Of a stretch of DNA of 7,029 nt, positions 6,914-7,029 are shown in pieces (positions within the stretch are counted from its first letter, which is position 1; each line of letters starts with the position of its first letter). The DNA is from CAYLZN01 sp964387935. Lineage in GTDB: Bacteria > Acidobacteriota > Vicinamibacteria > Vicinamibacterales > JAFNAJ01. The position numbers and the translations under genes were made by a program. Below the pieces are notes generated by a model. That model did not search any database. It was not told the DNA's origin and worked only from the letters and a program-made list of their open reading frames with translations. Location of the stretch: NCBI GenBank assembly GCA_964387935.1, contig CAYLZN010000309.1, positions 1 to 7,029 on the forward strand, read 5' to 3'.

Positions 6914-7023
6914 CTTCGACTCGCAAGTTCGGTGACGTATCGCTCGCTCAGGACTTTGTGCTGAGTGAGCAATTCCGGCGACGCCGTGGGTTCGTCATAC
7001 GTCGCCGTAATTGCGAATCGAAG
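6914..7023. repeat. 110-bp nested palindrome after the rightward gene
   Basis: Outer arms 6914-6940 and 6997-7023 are reverse complements at 23 of 27 positions (24 can pair in RNA counting one G-U). Visible blocks are CTTCGA/TCGAAG, TCGCAA/TTGCGA and GACGTAT/ATACGTC. Inside, 6942-6951 (GCTCGCTCAG) pairs with 6961-6970 (CTGAGTGAGC) as a 10-bp stem with one G-U and a 9-nt loop, and CGGC/GCCG (6976-6979, 6983-6986) can form a minor hairpin. The fold is a three-way branched structure. The pieces GTCCTTCGACTCGC and GCTCGCTCAGGAC resemble dispersed palindromes I recall from environmental bacterial genomes. No open reading frame is credible in 6911-7029. Confidence 0.75.
6942..6970 (+). terminator. 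Candidate transcript-ending or stabilising hairpin of the rightward gene
   Basis: The inner 10-bp stem (9-nt loop GACTTTGTG) lies 31 bp past the stop codon and would be the most stable local hairpin in the mRNA 3' end. It is followed by AATTCCGG rather than a T run, so it does not match a classic intrinsic terminator. It may only stabilise the 3' end or be part of the surrounding repeat. Confidence 0.25.
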
Positions 7024-7029
7024 CGCTAA

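Noticed and set aside
6753..6935. Small 60-codon plus-strand frame at the end of the rightward gene
   Set aside because: It lies almost wholly inside the gene in another frame, is Arg/Pro-rich and has no ribosome binding site evidence.
6905..7029. Integron attC site
   Set aside because: The region is palindromic and ends near CGCTAA, but no RYYYAAC/GTTRRRY core pair is placed at the outer ends and no integrase is present.
6911..7029. tRNA gene suggested by the branched fold
   Set aside because: The stem sizes do not match a tRNA (27-bp outer stem), and no T-loop GTTCGAATC-type motif occurs at the right distance from an acceptor stem.

Overview
The window is a high-GC bacterial segment, probably chromosomal. 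It is filled almost entirely by two large genes transcribed away from each other from a shared 167-bp intergenic region. Both products have a 12-helix membrane domain resembling the ATP/ADP translocase (NTT/Tlc, Npt1/Npt2-like) nucleotide transporters, fused to a long cytosolic array of HEAT-type helical repeats. NTT-HEAT fusions of this kind are, as far as I recall, found in free-living bacteria and have no settled substrate. The GC content, codon bias and gene type would suit an Acidobacteriota (Vicinamibacteria-like) genome, but this is a guess from style; no marker gene is present.

Layout. Positions 1-119 hold no gene. They contain a long imperfect palindrome (39-112) just beyond the stop codon of the leftward gene. 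Positions 120-3893 (minus strand) encode a 1257-residue protein: NTT-like membrane domain, HEAT array, then two degenerate cyclic-nucleotide-binding-type (CNB) domains at the C-terminus. Positions 3894-4060 are the divergent control region, with a plausible sigma70-type promoter for the leftward gene and a -10-like hexamer so close to the rightward start codon that the rightward mRNA may be leaderless. Positions 4061-6910 (plus strand) encode a 949-residue paralogue with membrane domain and HEAT array but no CNB domains, ending in a Pro/Ala-rich tail. Positions 6911-7029 hold no gene but contain a second, 110-bp nested palindrome starting 3 bp after the stop.

How the parts may work together (inference): the two proteins are clear paralogues, sharing motifs through the membrane domain and a conserved module late in the HEAT array. 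They may be co-expressed membrane proteins, perhaps partners, that couple a nucleotide-transporter-like channel to cytosolic HEAT scaffolds. Only the leftward one carries the CNB-fold sensor-like region and a charged helical insert between membrane helices 7 and 8. Palindromic repeats bracket the pair at both 3' ends. I found no RNA genes, CRISPR arrays or transposase genes.
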